A stretch of 64,000 nt of DNA from the NCBI GenBank assembly GCA_027486405.1, contig JAIXPD010000069.1, positions 1-64,000 of the forward strand, read 5' to 3'. A program made the position numbers and the translations under genes. Shown here piece by piece: positions 39,804-47,740 of this stretch (its first letter is position 1; each line of letters begins with the position of its first letter). The stretch is from Azospirillum sp. (lineage in GTDB: Bacteria > Pseudomonadota > Alphaproteobacteria > Azospirillales > Azospirillaceae). A model generated the notes under the pieces. It did not search any database and was not told the origin of the DNA. It saw only the letters and a list, made by a program, of their open reading frames with translations.

Positions 39804-39885
39804 CCGACGCGCGCGGTGAACCAATGGAACACCCCTCCGAAAAACGTTTCACGGTGTTTCAAACGTTCCATTCGCCCTCGCGCCC

Positions 39886-39914
39886 GGCCCCTCTTTCCGA
39901 TGGACGGAGGGGCC
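39886..39914. terminator. Hairpin at the 3' end of the acyl-CoA dehydrogenase gene
   Basis: GGCCCCTC (39886-39893) pairs with GAGGGGCC (39907-39914), 14 bp from the minus-strand stop. No T-run on that strand. Confidence 0.5.
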
Positions 39915-39927
39915 CGGCGGGCGGTGG

Positions 39928-41727
39928 TCAGAACTGGTCTTCGCTGAGCGCCAACACGGTGTTGCGGGCGCTGTGGATGGTGGGCAGCAGGGCGGGGGAG
40001 GGGGCCAGGATCTGTTCGGCGTAGAAACGGGCGACCACCAGCTTGGTTTCCAGGAAGGACGCGTTGGCCCCGGCGGCGCGCAGCCCCTCCAGCGCGGCGA
40101 TGGCGGAGCGGGCCATCATCCAGCCGCCCGCCACGTTGCCCCACAGCCGCAGATAGGCAACGGCCCCGGCGGCGGCCCCGCGCAGGTCGCCATCGGCCTG
40201 GGTGGCGACGATCCAATCGACCGCCGAGTCCAGCGCGGTCAGGCCCGCCGACAGTTCCGCCGCGATCACCGCCGCGTCGTCGCCGGGCAGGGCGGCCAGC
40301 GCTGCCGCCGTCGCCCGCATCTCCGCGATCAGGGCGCGGGCCGAGGCCCCTTTGTCGCGCCCGGTCTTGCGGAAGACGAGATCGTTGGCGTGGATGCCGT
40401 TGGTGCCTTCGTAGATCGGGGTGATGCGGGCGTCGCGGTAATGCTGGGCCGCCCCGGTTTCCTCGATGAAGCCCATGCCGCCATGGATCTGCACACCGGT
40501 GGAGGCCACGTCGCAGCCGATGTCGGTGGACCACGCCTTGACGATGGGGGTCAGCACGTCCACCCGCGCGGTGGCCGCCGCGCGCACGGCGGCGTCGGGG
40601 TGGTGGCGGGCGGTGTCGAGCTGGGTTCCGGCGTAAAGCGCCAGGGCGCGCGCCGCTTCGGTCTTGGCCCGCATGTCCAGCAGCATCCGCCGCACGTCGG
40701 GGTGTTTGATGATCGTCACCGCCGATCCCTTGGCGTCGGCCAGATCCTTGCTCTGCACCCGGCTCTTGGCGTAATCGCGCGCCTGTTGATAGGCGCGTTC
40801 GGCCACCGCCACGCCCTGGATGCCCACGCCCAAGCGGGCGTTGTTCATCATGGTGAACATGTATTCGATGCCCCGGTTCTCCTCGCCCACCAGGAAACCG
40901 ACGGCCCCATCCTCGTCGCCATAGGCCATGACGGCGGTCGGGCTGGCCATGATGCCCAGCTTGTGTTCCAGGCTGGCGCAGCGCAGATCGTTGCGGCGGC
41001 CCGGCGTGCCATCGGCGTTGGGCAGGAATTTCGGCACGATGAACAGGCTGATGCCCTTGATCCCGGCCGGGGCGTCGGGCAGGCGGGCCAGAACCAGATG
41101 GATGATGTTGTCCGTCAGGTCATGCTCGCCATAGGTGATGAAGATCTTCTGGCCGGTGATGCGGTAGGTCCCATCCTCGGCCCGCACCGCGCGGGTGCGC
41201 ACGGCGGCCAGATCGGATCCGGCCTGCGGCTCCGTCAGGTTCATCGTGCCGGTCCATTCGCCGGAGATCATCTTGGGCAGGTACAGCGCCTTTTGCTCGG
41301 CGCTGGCGTGCTCGCTCAACAGATCGACGGCCCCCTGGTTCAGCAGCGGGCACAGGCCAAAGGACAGGTTGGACGACTGCCACATCTCGTTCACCGCAAA
41401 GGCGACCGTCCAGGGCAGGCCCTGGCCGCCATGCTCCGGCTCGAACGGCAGGCTGTTCCAGCCGGATTCGGCGAACTGGCTGTACGCCTCCTTCCAGCCG
41501 GTGGGGGTGCGGACGACGCCGTTTTCCAGGCGCGACCCTTCCTTGTCGCCCACCCGGTTCAGCGGGGCCAGCACGCCCGAGGCGAACTTCCCGGCCTCTT
41601 CCAAAATCGCGTCCACCAGATCGGGGGCCGCCGATTCGCAATGGGGCAGAGCGGCGATGGCCTCCAGCCCGACCACATGGTTCAGGACAAAGCGTAGGTC
41701 ATCGACCGGGGCGGTGTAGGTCGTCAT
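39928..41727 (-). CDS. Acyl-CoA dehydrogenase (long form with C-terminal domain)
   Basis: 599-residue flavoprotein of the acyl-CoA dehydrogenase superfamily, the longer type that includes methylmercaptopropionyl-CoA dehydrogenase (DmdC). MTTYTAPVDDLRFVLNHV is typical of this group; MNLTEPQAGSDLAAVRT binds FAD, and GIQGVAVAERAYQQARDYAKSRVQ and QIHGGMGFIEETGAAQHYRDARITPIYEGTNGIHANDL carry the substrate and catalytic Glu region. The C-terminal ~130 residues form the extra helical domain. Oxidises acyl-CoA at C2-C3 with electron-transfer flavoprotein; exact chain unclear. A 16-bp palindrome at 41795-41810 upstream may be its operator. Confidence 0.92.
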   Translation of the reverse strand: MTTYTAPVDDLRFVLNHVVGLEAIAALPHCESAAPDLVDAILEEAGKFASGVLAPLNRVGDKEGSRLENGVVRTPTGWKEAYSQFAESGWNSLPFEPEHGGQGLPWTVAFAVNEMWQSSNLSFGLCPLLNQGAVDLLSEHASAEQKALYLPKMISGEWTGTMNLTEPQAGSDLAAVRTRAVRAEDGTYRITGQKIFITYGEHDLTDNIIHLVLARLPDAPAGIKGISLFIVPKFLPNADGTPGRRNDLRCASLEHKLGIMASPTAVMAYGDEDGAVGFLVGEENRGIEYMFTMMNNARLGVGIQGVAVAERAYQQARDYAKSRVQSKDLADAKGSAVTIIKHPDVRRMLLDMRAKTEAARALALYAGTQLDTARHHPDAAVRAAATARVDVLTPIVKAWSTDIGCDVASTGVQIHGGMGFIEETGAAQHYRDARITPIYEGTNGIHANDLVFRKTGRDKGASARALIAEMRATAAALAALPGDDAAVIAAELSAGLTALDSAVDWIVATQADGDLRGAAAGAVAYLRLWGNVAGGWMMARSAIAALEGLRAAGANASFLETKLVVARFYAEQILAPSPALLPTIHSARNTVLALSEDQF

Positions 41728-41794
41728 GGTGGTGCGGCCTCCCAAGGGCAAGAAATGGGGTGTTGGTGTCAGTCCGGCGCTGGCGGCCGGTTGA

Positions 41795-41810
41795 TTAACG
41801 TATACGTCAA
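41795..41810. promoter_or_regulatory. Palindrome TTAACGTATACGTCAA upstream of the acyl-CoA dehydrogenase
   Basis: Near-perfect 16-bp palindrome (14 of 16) of the form TTNACGTATACGTNAA, 67 bp before the ATG. It resembles binding sites of MerR-type regulators of branched-chain and fatty acid catabolism in proteobacteria (LiuR), from memory; the match needs checking. Confidence 0.45.
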
Positions 41811-42097
41811 CATACACCATCGCACGGCGTTTGGCGAGGGGCGCTGTGGGCCATGCCACGCCATGCCCACGCCATGCCCGCGCCGTGGCGGTGTCTGGGA
41901 ACGCTATGCCCGTCGCGGGGTTGTGGCAAGTGGGCGGGCCGACGCGCACATACGTATAATTTTGATTGAATAAAACAACAATTTGACGAATCAAAATTGC
42001 GAGCGGACGATCAAATACACCCCATGCATCGGAAGGAAATTCCCGCAATGCGTGAGGAAAAATCCCAGTCCCGTGATTCAAACAGGAGCGTTCAAGC
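41811..42097. other. Intergenic region with a short tandem array and an AT-rich inverted repeat
   Basis: CCATGCCACG (41851), CCATGCCCACG (41861) and CCATGCCCGCG (41872) form three 10-11 bp units. ATTTTGATT (41959-41967) and its exact complement AATCAAAAT (41989-41997) flank an AT-rich stretch, likely the promoter region of the unknown gene at 42098. No other gene seen. Confidence 0.6.
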
Positions 42098-42631
42098 ATG
42101 ACCAGCACCGTCGCCACCGGGTTCGTGCCGGGTTCGCAAATCCTCCTTCAATCGCTGACGGCGGGGACCTCCCTGCAATCGATCCTGATCGCCCAGCCGA
42201 CGACCGGCGCGCTGACCATGGCCGCCTCCACGTCGGGGGCGGCGAACGGGGCCTATTGGCAGGTGGCCGACGCCGGGCAATCCGTGACCTACAACGGCCA
42301 GAGCCTGGCCGGGATTTATCTGATCTCGCTGTCCACCCACACGGGCCCACGCTTCCTGAACGGCGACACCGCCACCGCGCGGGTGAACCTCGCCGCCGCC
42401 CCGTCCACCAGCACGCCTTCGGTGTGGTTCCCGGTTCCCACCGCGATGGGCGGCTATTGCCTGGCCTGCGCGCCCGGTCCGCAGACCACCGGCGTCTCGG
42501 TGTGGCTGACCAACAACAACAACCCCGGCCCCGGCCCGAACCTGTCGCTGTGGAGCATCAGCAACCAGGGTTTCGGCGTGACCGACAGCTGGTGGCAGCC
42601 GGTGCCGGTGACGTTCGGCGCGGCGCTGTGA
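42098..42631 (+). CDS. Hypothetical beta-rich protein
   Basis: 177 residues, not recognised. Rich in Ser, Thr, Gly and Asn with regular hydrophobic alternation, e.g. GSQILLQSLTAGTSLQSILIAQ, GAYWQVADAGQSVTYNGQSL, GIYLISLSTHTGPRFLNGD and WLTNNNNPGPGPNLSLWSI, suggesting a beta-sandwich or trefoil-like fold. No signal peptide, one close pair of Cys (CLAC). ATG 42098 follows CAGGAG. It may be secreted by a leaderless route or be a structural or lectin-like protein; that is speculation. The AT-rich upstream inverted repeat at 41959-41997 may drive it. A sigma-54 promoter lies after its stop, so it is separate from the transglycosylase gene. Confidence 0.6.
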   Translation: MTSTVATGFVPGSQILLQSLTAGTSLQSILIAQPTTGALTMAASTSGAANGAYWQVADAGQSVTYNGQSLAGIYLISLSTHTGPRFLNGDTATARVNLAAAPSTSTPSVWFPVPTAMGGYCLACAPGPQTTGVSVWLTNNNNPGPGPNLSLWSISNQGFGVTDSWWQPVPVTFGAAL

Positions 42632-42669
42632 TCGCCTGATCGGCCTGATGCGGGGGGCGGGCGGAAAAC

Positions 42670-42685
42670 TGGCACGCTCCCTGCA
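42670..42685 (+). promoter_or_regulatory. Sigma-54 promoter (-24/-12) of the transglycosylase gene
   Basis: TGGCACGCTCCCTGCA: GG at 42671-42672 and GC at 42683-42684 with exactly 10 bp between, the RpoN consensus TGGCAC-N5-TTGC with C for the first T. It is 33 bp before the ATG at 42719. It implies control by an enhancer-binding protein such as FlbD/NtrC. Confidence 0.8.
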
Positions 42686-42718
42686 TTGATCGCAGCGACC
42701 GCGAGAGAGGATCGCCCG

Positions 42719-43774
42719 ATGACCAACCTGACCGCCTTCGGCCTGCCCAGCAGCACCGCCACCCAAGCCGCCAGCGCCCCGCGCGGTCCGGCCAATGTGG
42801 AAGCCGCCGTGCGCAACGCCAGCGCCAAGACGGGGGTCGATTTTTCCTACCTGATGGAAAAAGCTGCCGTGGAGAGCGGGTATCGGACGGACGTGAAGTC
42901 CTCCTCCTCCTCGGCGACCGGGCTGTACCAGTTCATCGACAGCACATGGCTGCAAACCATGAAGCAGCACGGCGCCGAATACGGCCTGGGCCGCTACGCC
43001 AACGCCATCCAGACCCGCAGCGACGGCCGCCCCTACGTCGCCGACCCGGCGATGAAGCAGGAGATCCTGGATTTGCGCAAGGATCCCAACACCTCGGCCC
43101 TGATGGCGGCGGCCTTCACCAAGGACAACAAGGATTATCTGCAGGACAACGTCGATGGCACCATCGGCTCGACCGAACTCTACATGGCCCATTTCCTGGG
43201 GGCGGGCGGGGCGGCCAAATTCCTCAACGCCATGCACGACAACCCCAACCGCAGCGCCCGCGACCTGTTCCCGGAGGCCGCCAGCGCCAACGCCAACGTG
43301 TTCGTCGACAAGACCACCGGCAAGGCCAAGTCGCTGAAGGAGATCTACGACCGCTTCGCCGCCAAATTCTCCGAAAACCCGATGGCCAGCTTCGCCCCGG
43401 CCCAGGCCGCGACCGAGGCGGTGCGCAAGCAGGACATGACCGACGGCTTCACCACCCAGGTGCCGACCATGCCCGCCAAGGCGATGAACGGCACGCCGCT
43501 GTCGATCTATCAGGTGCTGGCGCTCAACGCGCTGGAAACCCCGGACGAGGTGGACGGCATCAACGGCAAGCAGACACGCCCGCGCGACAAGGCCAACCGC
43601 CGCATGCGCGACGAGCCGGTGCGCACCGACCAGGCGACCGAGGCCGGGGTGGGCGTGGGCTTCGGTCTGGGGCTGGGCCGCATGGTCGGGTCGGAATCGA
43701 ACCCCGGCCTGGCCACCAACACCGTGACCACTGCGACCATGGCGACCGCCACCGCCACGGCCAAGGCGGCCTGA
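42719..43774 (+). CDS. Lytic transglycosylase (SLT-type), probably flagellum-related
   Basis: 351 residues from the ATG at 42719. An SLT-like domain at 27-100: FSYLMEKAAVESGYRTD holds the catalytic Glu52, ATGLYQFIDSTWLQTMKQHG (66-85) the GLYQ substrate strand; a central alpha-helical region (TELYMAHFLGAGGAAKFLNAM) follows; the C-terminal tail is disordered, Lys/Arg then Thr/Ala-rich. No signal peptide, as with transglycosylases exported by the flagellar apparatus. The sigma-54 promoter directly upstream fits flagellar or envelope regulation. Cleaves peptidoglycan between MurNAc and GlcNAc. Flagellar role is inference; phage-type lysis is an alternative. Confidence 0.82.
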   Translation: MTNLTAFGLPSSTATQAASAPRGPANVEAAVRNASAKTGVDFSYLMEKAAVESGYRTDVKSSSSSATGLYQFIDSTWLQTMKQHGAEYGLGRYANAIQTRSDGRPYVADPAMKQEILDLRKDPNTSALMAAAFTKDNKDYLQDNVDGTIGSTELYMAHFLGAGGAAKFLNAMHDNPNRSARDLFPEAASANANVFVDKTTGKAKSLKEIYDRFAAKFSENPMASFAPAQAATEAVRKQDMTDGFTTQVPTMPAKAMNGTPLSIYQVLALNALETPDEVDGINGKQTRPRDKANRRMRDEPVRTDQATEAGVGVGFGLGLGRMVGSESNPGLATNTVTTATMATATATAKAA

Positions 43775-43841
43775 CGCGCAAATCAGGAGGGGCAAATCCT
43801 GCCGGTGGAGCCGCCACGATTGCCGGGTCAAAAGCGCCGGG

Positions 43842-44504
43842 TCACTCCGTTGCGGAGGCCGCCGCCTGATCGGCCTTCCATTTCGCCATGAAGGCGCGGA
43901 AGGCCTCATCCATCTCCGACCACACCCGTTGCGCGATGGCGTCGTCGGCCACCGTCTCGATGTACCGCGACAGCTTGGCGTACCGCGACAGCGTGTCGTC
44001 GCCGATGTCGGCCAGCTTGTTGCCGTAATAGAGCCACGGGACCAGCACGCAATCGGCCAAGGACAGCTCCGCCCGCGCGGCGTAGCCGGTTGGCTGGAGG
44101 AAATGCTCCAGCGCGTTCAGCCCCTTGTTCAGATTGGCGCGTTCGGCGTCCAGATTGACCGAATAGCCGGGATCGGAGGCCGCCCGCAGCAGGCTGAACA
44201 GACCGGCGCAATAGAGATCGACCGTGCGCGGAATCAGGCGGGCCAACGCGCGTTCCTGCGGGCTGTGGCCCAGCATGGTCGGGGTGGGGTGCAGATCCTC
44301 CAGATACTCGCAGATGATCAGGCTTTCCGGCAGGATGAAACCGTTGTGCTCCAGCACCGGCATCTTGCCGATGGGGTTCATCGCCTCGAACTCCGGCGTG
44401 CCCAACGCCGCCGGGTGCAGCGTGATGTCGAGACCCTTGGCGTAGCCCTGCATCCGCACGCGGGCGACGTAGGGCGAACCGGCGGAACCGTGCAGCACGA
44501 TCAT
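43842..44504 (-). CDS. Glutathione S-transferase family protein
   Basis: 220 residues from the ATG at 44504. Thioredoxin-fold N-domain: MIVLHGSAGSPYVARVRMQGYAKGLDITLHPAALGTPEFEAMNPIGKMPVLEHNGFILPESLIICEYLEDLHP, with Ser at the active-site position and the cis-Pro of KMPVLE. The helical C-domain (GYAARAELSLADCVLVPWLYYG) carries the usual SLADC motif. Substrate unknown. Divergent from def. Two 18-bp direct repeats sit in its upstream region. Confidence 0.9.
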   Translation of the reverse strand: MIVLHGSAGSPYVARVRMQGYAKGLDITLHPAALGTPEFEAMNPIGKMPVLEHNGFILPESLIICEYLEDLHPTPTMLGHSPQERALARLIPRTVDLYCAGLFSLLRAASDPGYSVNLDAERANLNKGLNALEHFLQPTGYAARAELSLADCVLVPWLYYGNKLADIGDDTLSRYAKLSRYIETVADDAIAQRVWSEMDEAFRAFMAKWKADQAAASATE

Positions 44505-44576
44505 GATCGGACACTCGCAGTGAAGGATGAGCACTCCGTCTATATCACCGCGCACCGGGCGGGCGGATGACATTCC

Positions 44577-44612
44577 GCAAGCGGGGCCGATGTCGCAACC
44601 GGGGCCGATGTC
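44577..44612. repeat. Two 18-bp direct repeats in the GST-def spacer
   Basis: GCAAGCGGGGCCGATGTC (44577-44594) and GCAACCGGGGCCGATGTC (44595-44612) differ at one base. They lie between the divergent GST and def genes. Confidence 0.85.
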
Positions 44613-44715
44613 TGTGTGCGGTCGTTTCCTTGACCCAGTGGGGCACTGCACTTAATTTGATGCTTTGCGGTGGGCGCTGTCGCCGCCGCACGCCCCTTCC
44701 ATCCTGTTGAGCGCC

Positions 44716-45234
44716 ATGGCCGTCCTTCCGATTCTCGTTGCCCCCCACCCCGTCCTCAAGCGAAAGGCGCAGCCGGTCGCCGCTGTGGACGCGCGCGTCG
44801 CCAAGCTGATGGACGACATGATGGAAACCATGTACGCCGCCAACGGCATCGGGCTGGCCGCCCCGCAGGTCGGCGTGCTGGATCGGGTCGTCGTCGTGGA
44901 CGTCCACGAAAAGGACGAGCCGCGCAACCCGATCCGCCTCGCCAACCCGGAAATCGTCTGGTCGTCGGAGGACACCGGCCCGTGCGAGGAAGGCTGCCTG
45001 TCGGTGCCGGAGCAATACGCCGACGTGATCCGCCCGCTGTCGGTGCGCGTCCGCTATCTGGACGAAACCAACACGGCGCGTGAGTTGGCGGCGGACGGCA
45101 TGTTGGCGACCTGCCTGCAACACGAGATCGACCATTTGAACGGCGTCCTGTTCGTCGATCATCTGTCGCTGCTCAAGCGCAACATGATCCTGCGCAAGGT
45201 CCAGAAGCACAAGCAGCAGAAGGCGAGCGCCTGA
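44716..45234 (+). CDS. def: Peptide deformylase
   Basis: Iron/zinc hydrolase that removes the formyl group from nascent proteins. 172 residues. All three motifs present: GIGLAAPQ (motif 1), EGCLS (motif 2, Cys metal ligand) and QHEIDH (motif 3, His ligands and catalytic Glu). C-terminal basic tail KVQKHKQQKASA. First gene of def-fmt-truA, 23 bp before fmt: coupled N-terminal processing genes. Confidence 0.98.
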   Translation: MAVLPILVAPHPVLKRKAQPVAAVDARVAKLMDDMMETMYAANGIGLAAPQVGVLDRVVVVDVHEKDEPRNPIRLANPEIVWSSEDTGPCEEGCLSVPEQYADVIRPLSVRVRYLDETNTARELAADGMLATCLQHEIDHLNGVLFVDHLSLLKRNMILRKVQKHKQQKASA

Positions 45235-45257
45235 CCCATCGGGCGCGCGAAATCCGG

Positions 45258-46217
45258 ATGACCCCGCTCCGTCTCGTTTTCATGGGCACGCCGGATTTCG
45301 CCGTGCCCAGCCTGGCCGCGCTGGTCGCGGCGGGCCATGAGATCCTGTGCGTCTACAGCCAGCCGCCGCGCCCCGCCGGGCGGGGGCAGCAGGTGCAGAT
45401 CTCCCCCGTTCACCGCTTCGCCGATGACCACGGCATCCCGGTGCGCACCCCCAAAAGCCTGCGCAACGCCGAGGCGCAGGCCGACTTCGCCGCGCTGAAC
45501 GCCGACGCGGCGGTGGTCGCCGCCTATGGCTTGATTCTGCCGCAAGCGATCCTGGACGCCCCGCGTCTGGGCTGCGTCAACGTCCACGGCTCCCTGCTGC
45601 CGCGCTGGCGCGGGGCGGCCCCGATCCAGCGCTCGATCCTGGCGGGGGATGCGGAAACCGGCATCACCATCATGCAGATGGACGTTGGTCTGGACACCGG
45701 GGCGATGCTGTCGAAAGAGGCGGTGGCGATCACCCCCGACACCACGGCCAGCACCCTGCACGACGCGTTGGCGGCCTTGGGCGCGCGGATGATCGGCCCG
45801 GCGCTGGCCGGTCTGGCCGACGGCAGCCTGACCGCGCAGCCGCAGCCCGAGGAGGGCGTGACCTACGCCGCCAAGCTGTCGCGCGAGGATGGGCGGCTCG
45901 ACTGGACCCAGCCCGCCGCCTTTGTCGAACGGCAGGTGCGGGCGCTCACCCCGTGGCCCGGTTGCTGGTTCGATGTGGGGGCCGAACGCATCAAGGTGCT
46001 GTCGGCGGAACCGGCGGAACCGGCGGCCCTGGGGGAAGCCGTTGACGCAAGTGCGGCTGTTCCCGGCACCCTGCTGGACGACCGCCTGACGGTGGCCTGC
46101 GCCGATGGGGCGGTGCGCTTGACCCGCGTGCAGCGGCCCGGCAAGGCCCCGGTCGATGGCGCGGCCTTCCTGCGCGGCTTCGCCCTGCCGGTCGGCTCCG
46201 TGATCGGTCTTCCCTGA
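45258..46217 (+). CDS. fmt: Methionyl-tRNA formyltransferase
   Basis: Formylates initiator Met-tRNA using 10-formyl-THF. 319 residues. RLVFMGTPDFAVPSLAALV start, catalytic NVHGSLLPRWRGAAPIQRSIL (Asn, His region), MDVGLDTGAML, and the C-terminal OB domain (KLSREDGRLDWTQPAAFVERQVRALTPWPG). Sits between def and truA, one base before truA, a typical alphaproteobacterial order. Confidence 0.98.
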   Translation: MTPLRLVFMGTPDFAVPSLAALVAAGHEILCVYSQPPRPAGRGQQVQISPVHRFADDHGIPVRTPKSLRNAEAQADFAALNADAAVVAAYGLILPQAILDAPRLGCVNVHGSLLPRWRGAAPIQRSILAGDAETGITIMQMDVGLDTGAMLSKEAVAITPDTTASTLHDALAALGARMIGPALAGLADGSLTAQPQPEEGVTYAAKLSREDGRLDWTQPAAFVERQVRALTPWPGCWFDVGAERIKVLSAEPAEPAALGEAVDASAAVPGTLLDDRLTVACADGAVRLTRVQRPGKAPVDGAAFLRGFALPVGSVIGLP

Positions 46218-46218
46218 C

Positions 46219-46956
46219 ATGCAGCGCTGGAAACTGACCGTCGAGTATGACGGTCGGCCCTTCGTCGGCTGGCAGCGGCAGGACAATGGCCCGTCGGTGC
46301 AGCAGAGTGTGGAGGAGGCGGTGTTCCGCCTGTCCGGCGAGACGGTGCGCGTCCATGGCTCGGGCCGCACCGACGCGGGCGTCCACGCGCTGGGGCAGGT
46401 CTGCCATTTCGATCTGGAAAAGGGCTTCACCGGGTTGAAGCTGCGCGACGCCCTGAACTTCCACCTCAAACCCGCTCCCATCGCGGTGCGGGAGGTGGAG
46501 GCGGTGGACGACCGCTTTCACGCCCGTCTCACCTCCATCGGGCGCTCCTACATCTACCGCATCGTCAACCGCCGCGCGCCGCTGGCGCTCGACGCCGGGC
46601 GGGCGTGGCACGTCACCCGTCCGCTGGACGCCGAGGCGATGCACGCGGCCGCACAGGTCCTGGTCGGCCAGCATGACTTCACCAGCTTCCGCGCCGCGCT
46701 CTGTCAGGCCAAATCGCCGGTGAAGACGCTCGACCGGCTGGCGGTGGAGCGGGTGGACGAGGAGATCCGCATCCACGCCGCCGCGCGCTCCTTCCTGCAC
46801 CATCAGGTGCGCAACATGGTGGGATCGCTGGAACTGGTCGGTTCGGGCAAATGGACCGCCGACGACCTGCGCGCCGCGCTGGAGGCGCGCGACCGCAGCA
46901 AGGCCGGGCCGACCTGCCCACCCGATGGCCTGTATTTCGTGGCGGCGCGCTACTGA
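46219..46956 (+). CDS. truA: tRNA pseudouridine(38-40) synthase TruA
   Basis: 245 residues. KLTVEYDGRPFVGWQRQ start, catalytic Asp in VHGSGRTDAGVHALGQVCHF, GRSYIYRIVNRRAPLAL, HDFTSFRAA, and the C-terminal FLHHQVRNMVGSLELVGSG. Isomerises uridines 38-40 of the tRNA anticodon arm. Last gene of def-fmt-truA, starting one base after the fmt stop. Confidence 0.98.
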   Translation: MQRWKLTVEYDGRPFVGWQRQDNGPSVQQSVEEAVFRLSGETVRVHGSGRTDAGVHALGQVCHFDLEKGFTGLKLRDALNFHLKPAPIAVREVEAVDDRFHARLTSIGRSYIYRIVNRRAPLALDAGRAWHVTRPLDAEAMHAAAQVLVGQHDFTSFRAALCQAKSPVKTLDRLAVERVDEEIRIHAAARSFLHHQVRNMVGSLELVGSGKWTADDLRAALEARDRSKAGPTCPPDGLYFVAARY

Positions 46957-46976
46957 TCCGGTCTCAGGCGCGCCGC

Positions 46977-47621
46977 TCAGGAGCGCCGCAAAATCTCTTC
47001 GGCCAGCGCCTGCATCTCGGCGGCGGCCACGGTTTTGCGCGCGGCCTCCGTCACCGACAGGCCGCTCATCAGGGTACCGGCGTAGGCGGTGCGGTTGCCG
47101 ACCTGGGCGTCGGCCAGCAGCACGGCGGGCGGGTTGGCCAGTTCCTGCACCTTGGCGACCAGCTCGTCGGCGATCTTGGCGCGCGGCGGCACGCGGTTCA
47201 GCACCAGCAGCAGACGGCGCTTTTCCTGGCTCGCCAACTCGATGGTCGGGTGGACCGCCCACAGATCCATCGGGCTGGGCTGCACCGGGGCGACCACCAG
47301 CGAGGCGGCGCGCACGGCGATCCGCGCCTCCGTCTGGGCGTGGGGCGGGCTGTCGATCACCACGATGGAATGGCTGCGCGCCAGCTTCTCCACCTCGGCC
47401 TGCGTGCGCCAACCGGTGATCTGCACATGGGTGAAGCCGGGTTTGCCGCCGGTGGCCTCCGCCCGCACCGCGTGCCAGCGGGTCAGGCTGCCTTGCGGGT
47501 CGATGTCCACGGTGGCGACCGAATGGCCAAGCTGCGCCCAGGCGATGGCCAGATGCGCGGCCAGCGTGGTCTTGCCCGCACCGCCCTTCTGCTGCGCCAC
47601 GGTGAAGACCTTGCCCGCCAT
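46977..47621 (-). CDS. ParA-family ATPase (orphan, not with parB)
   Basis: 214 residues from the ATG at 47621 (47633 or 47636 are alternatives; no clear Shine-Dalgarno). Deviant Walker A KGGAGKTTLAAHLA near the N-terminus, VATVDIDPQGSLTRW (Walker A'), IVVIDSPPHAQTEARIAVRAASLVVAPVQPSPMDLWA (Walker B region) and a C-terminal amphipathic helix. ParA/MinD ATPases position cargo by binding DNA or membrane. No partner parB is nearby, so this is a solitary ParA-like protein (as with ParC, PpfA-type cargo positioning). The target is unknown. Convergent with truA. Confidence 0.88.
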   Translation of the reverse strand: MAGKVFTVAQQKGGAGKTTLAAHLAIAWAQLGHSVATVDIDPQGSLTRWHAVRAEATGGKPGFTHVQITGWRTQAEVEKLARSHSIVVIDSPPHAQTEARIAVRAASLVVAPVQPSPMDLWAVHPTIELASQEKRRLLLVLNRVPPRAKIADELVAKVQELANPPAVLLADAQVGNRTAYAGTLMSGLSVTEAARKTVAAAEMQALAEEILRRS

Positions 47622-47740
47622 GCCCGCACCCATCATATGTTGTTGTCGTGTGATAGTTGGTGTCGTGTGAGTCCGCGCCCTTGCACCCGTCATAACCTTG
47701 CCATGCGGCGGGCGCAACCCGTGCGAATTGACACAGCCCC

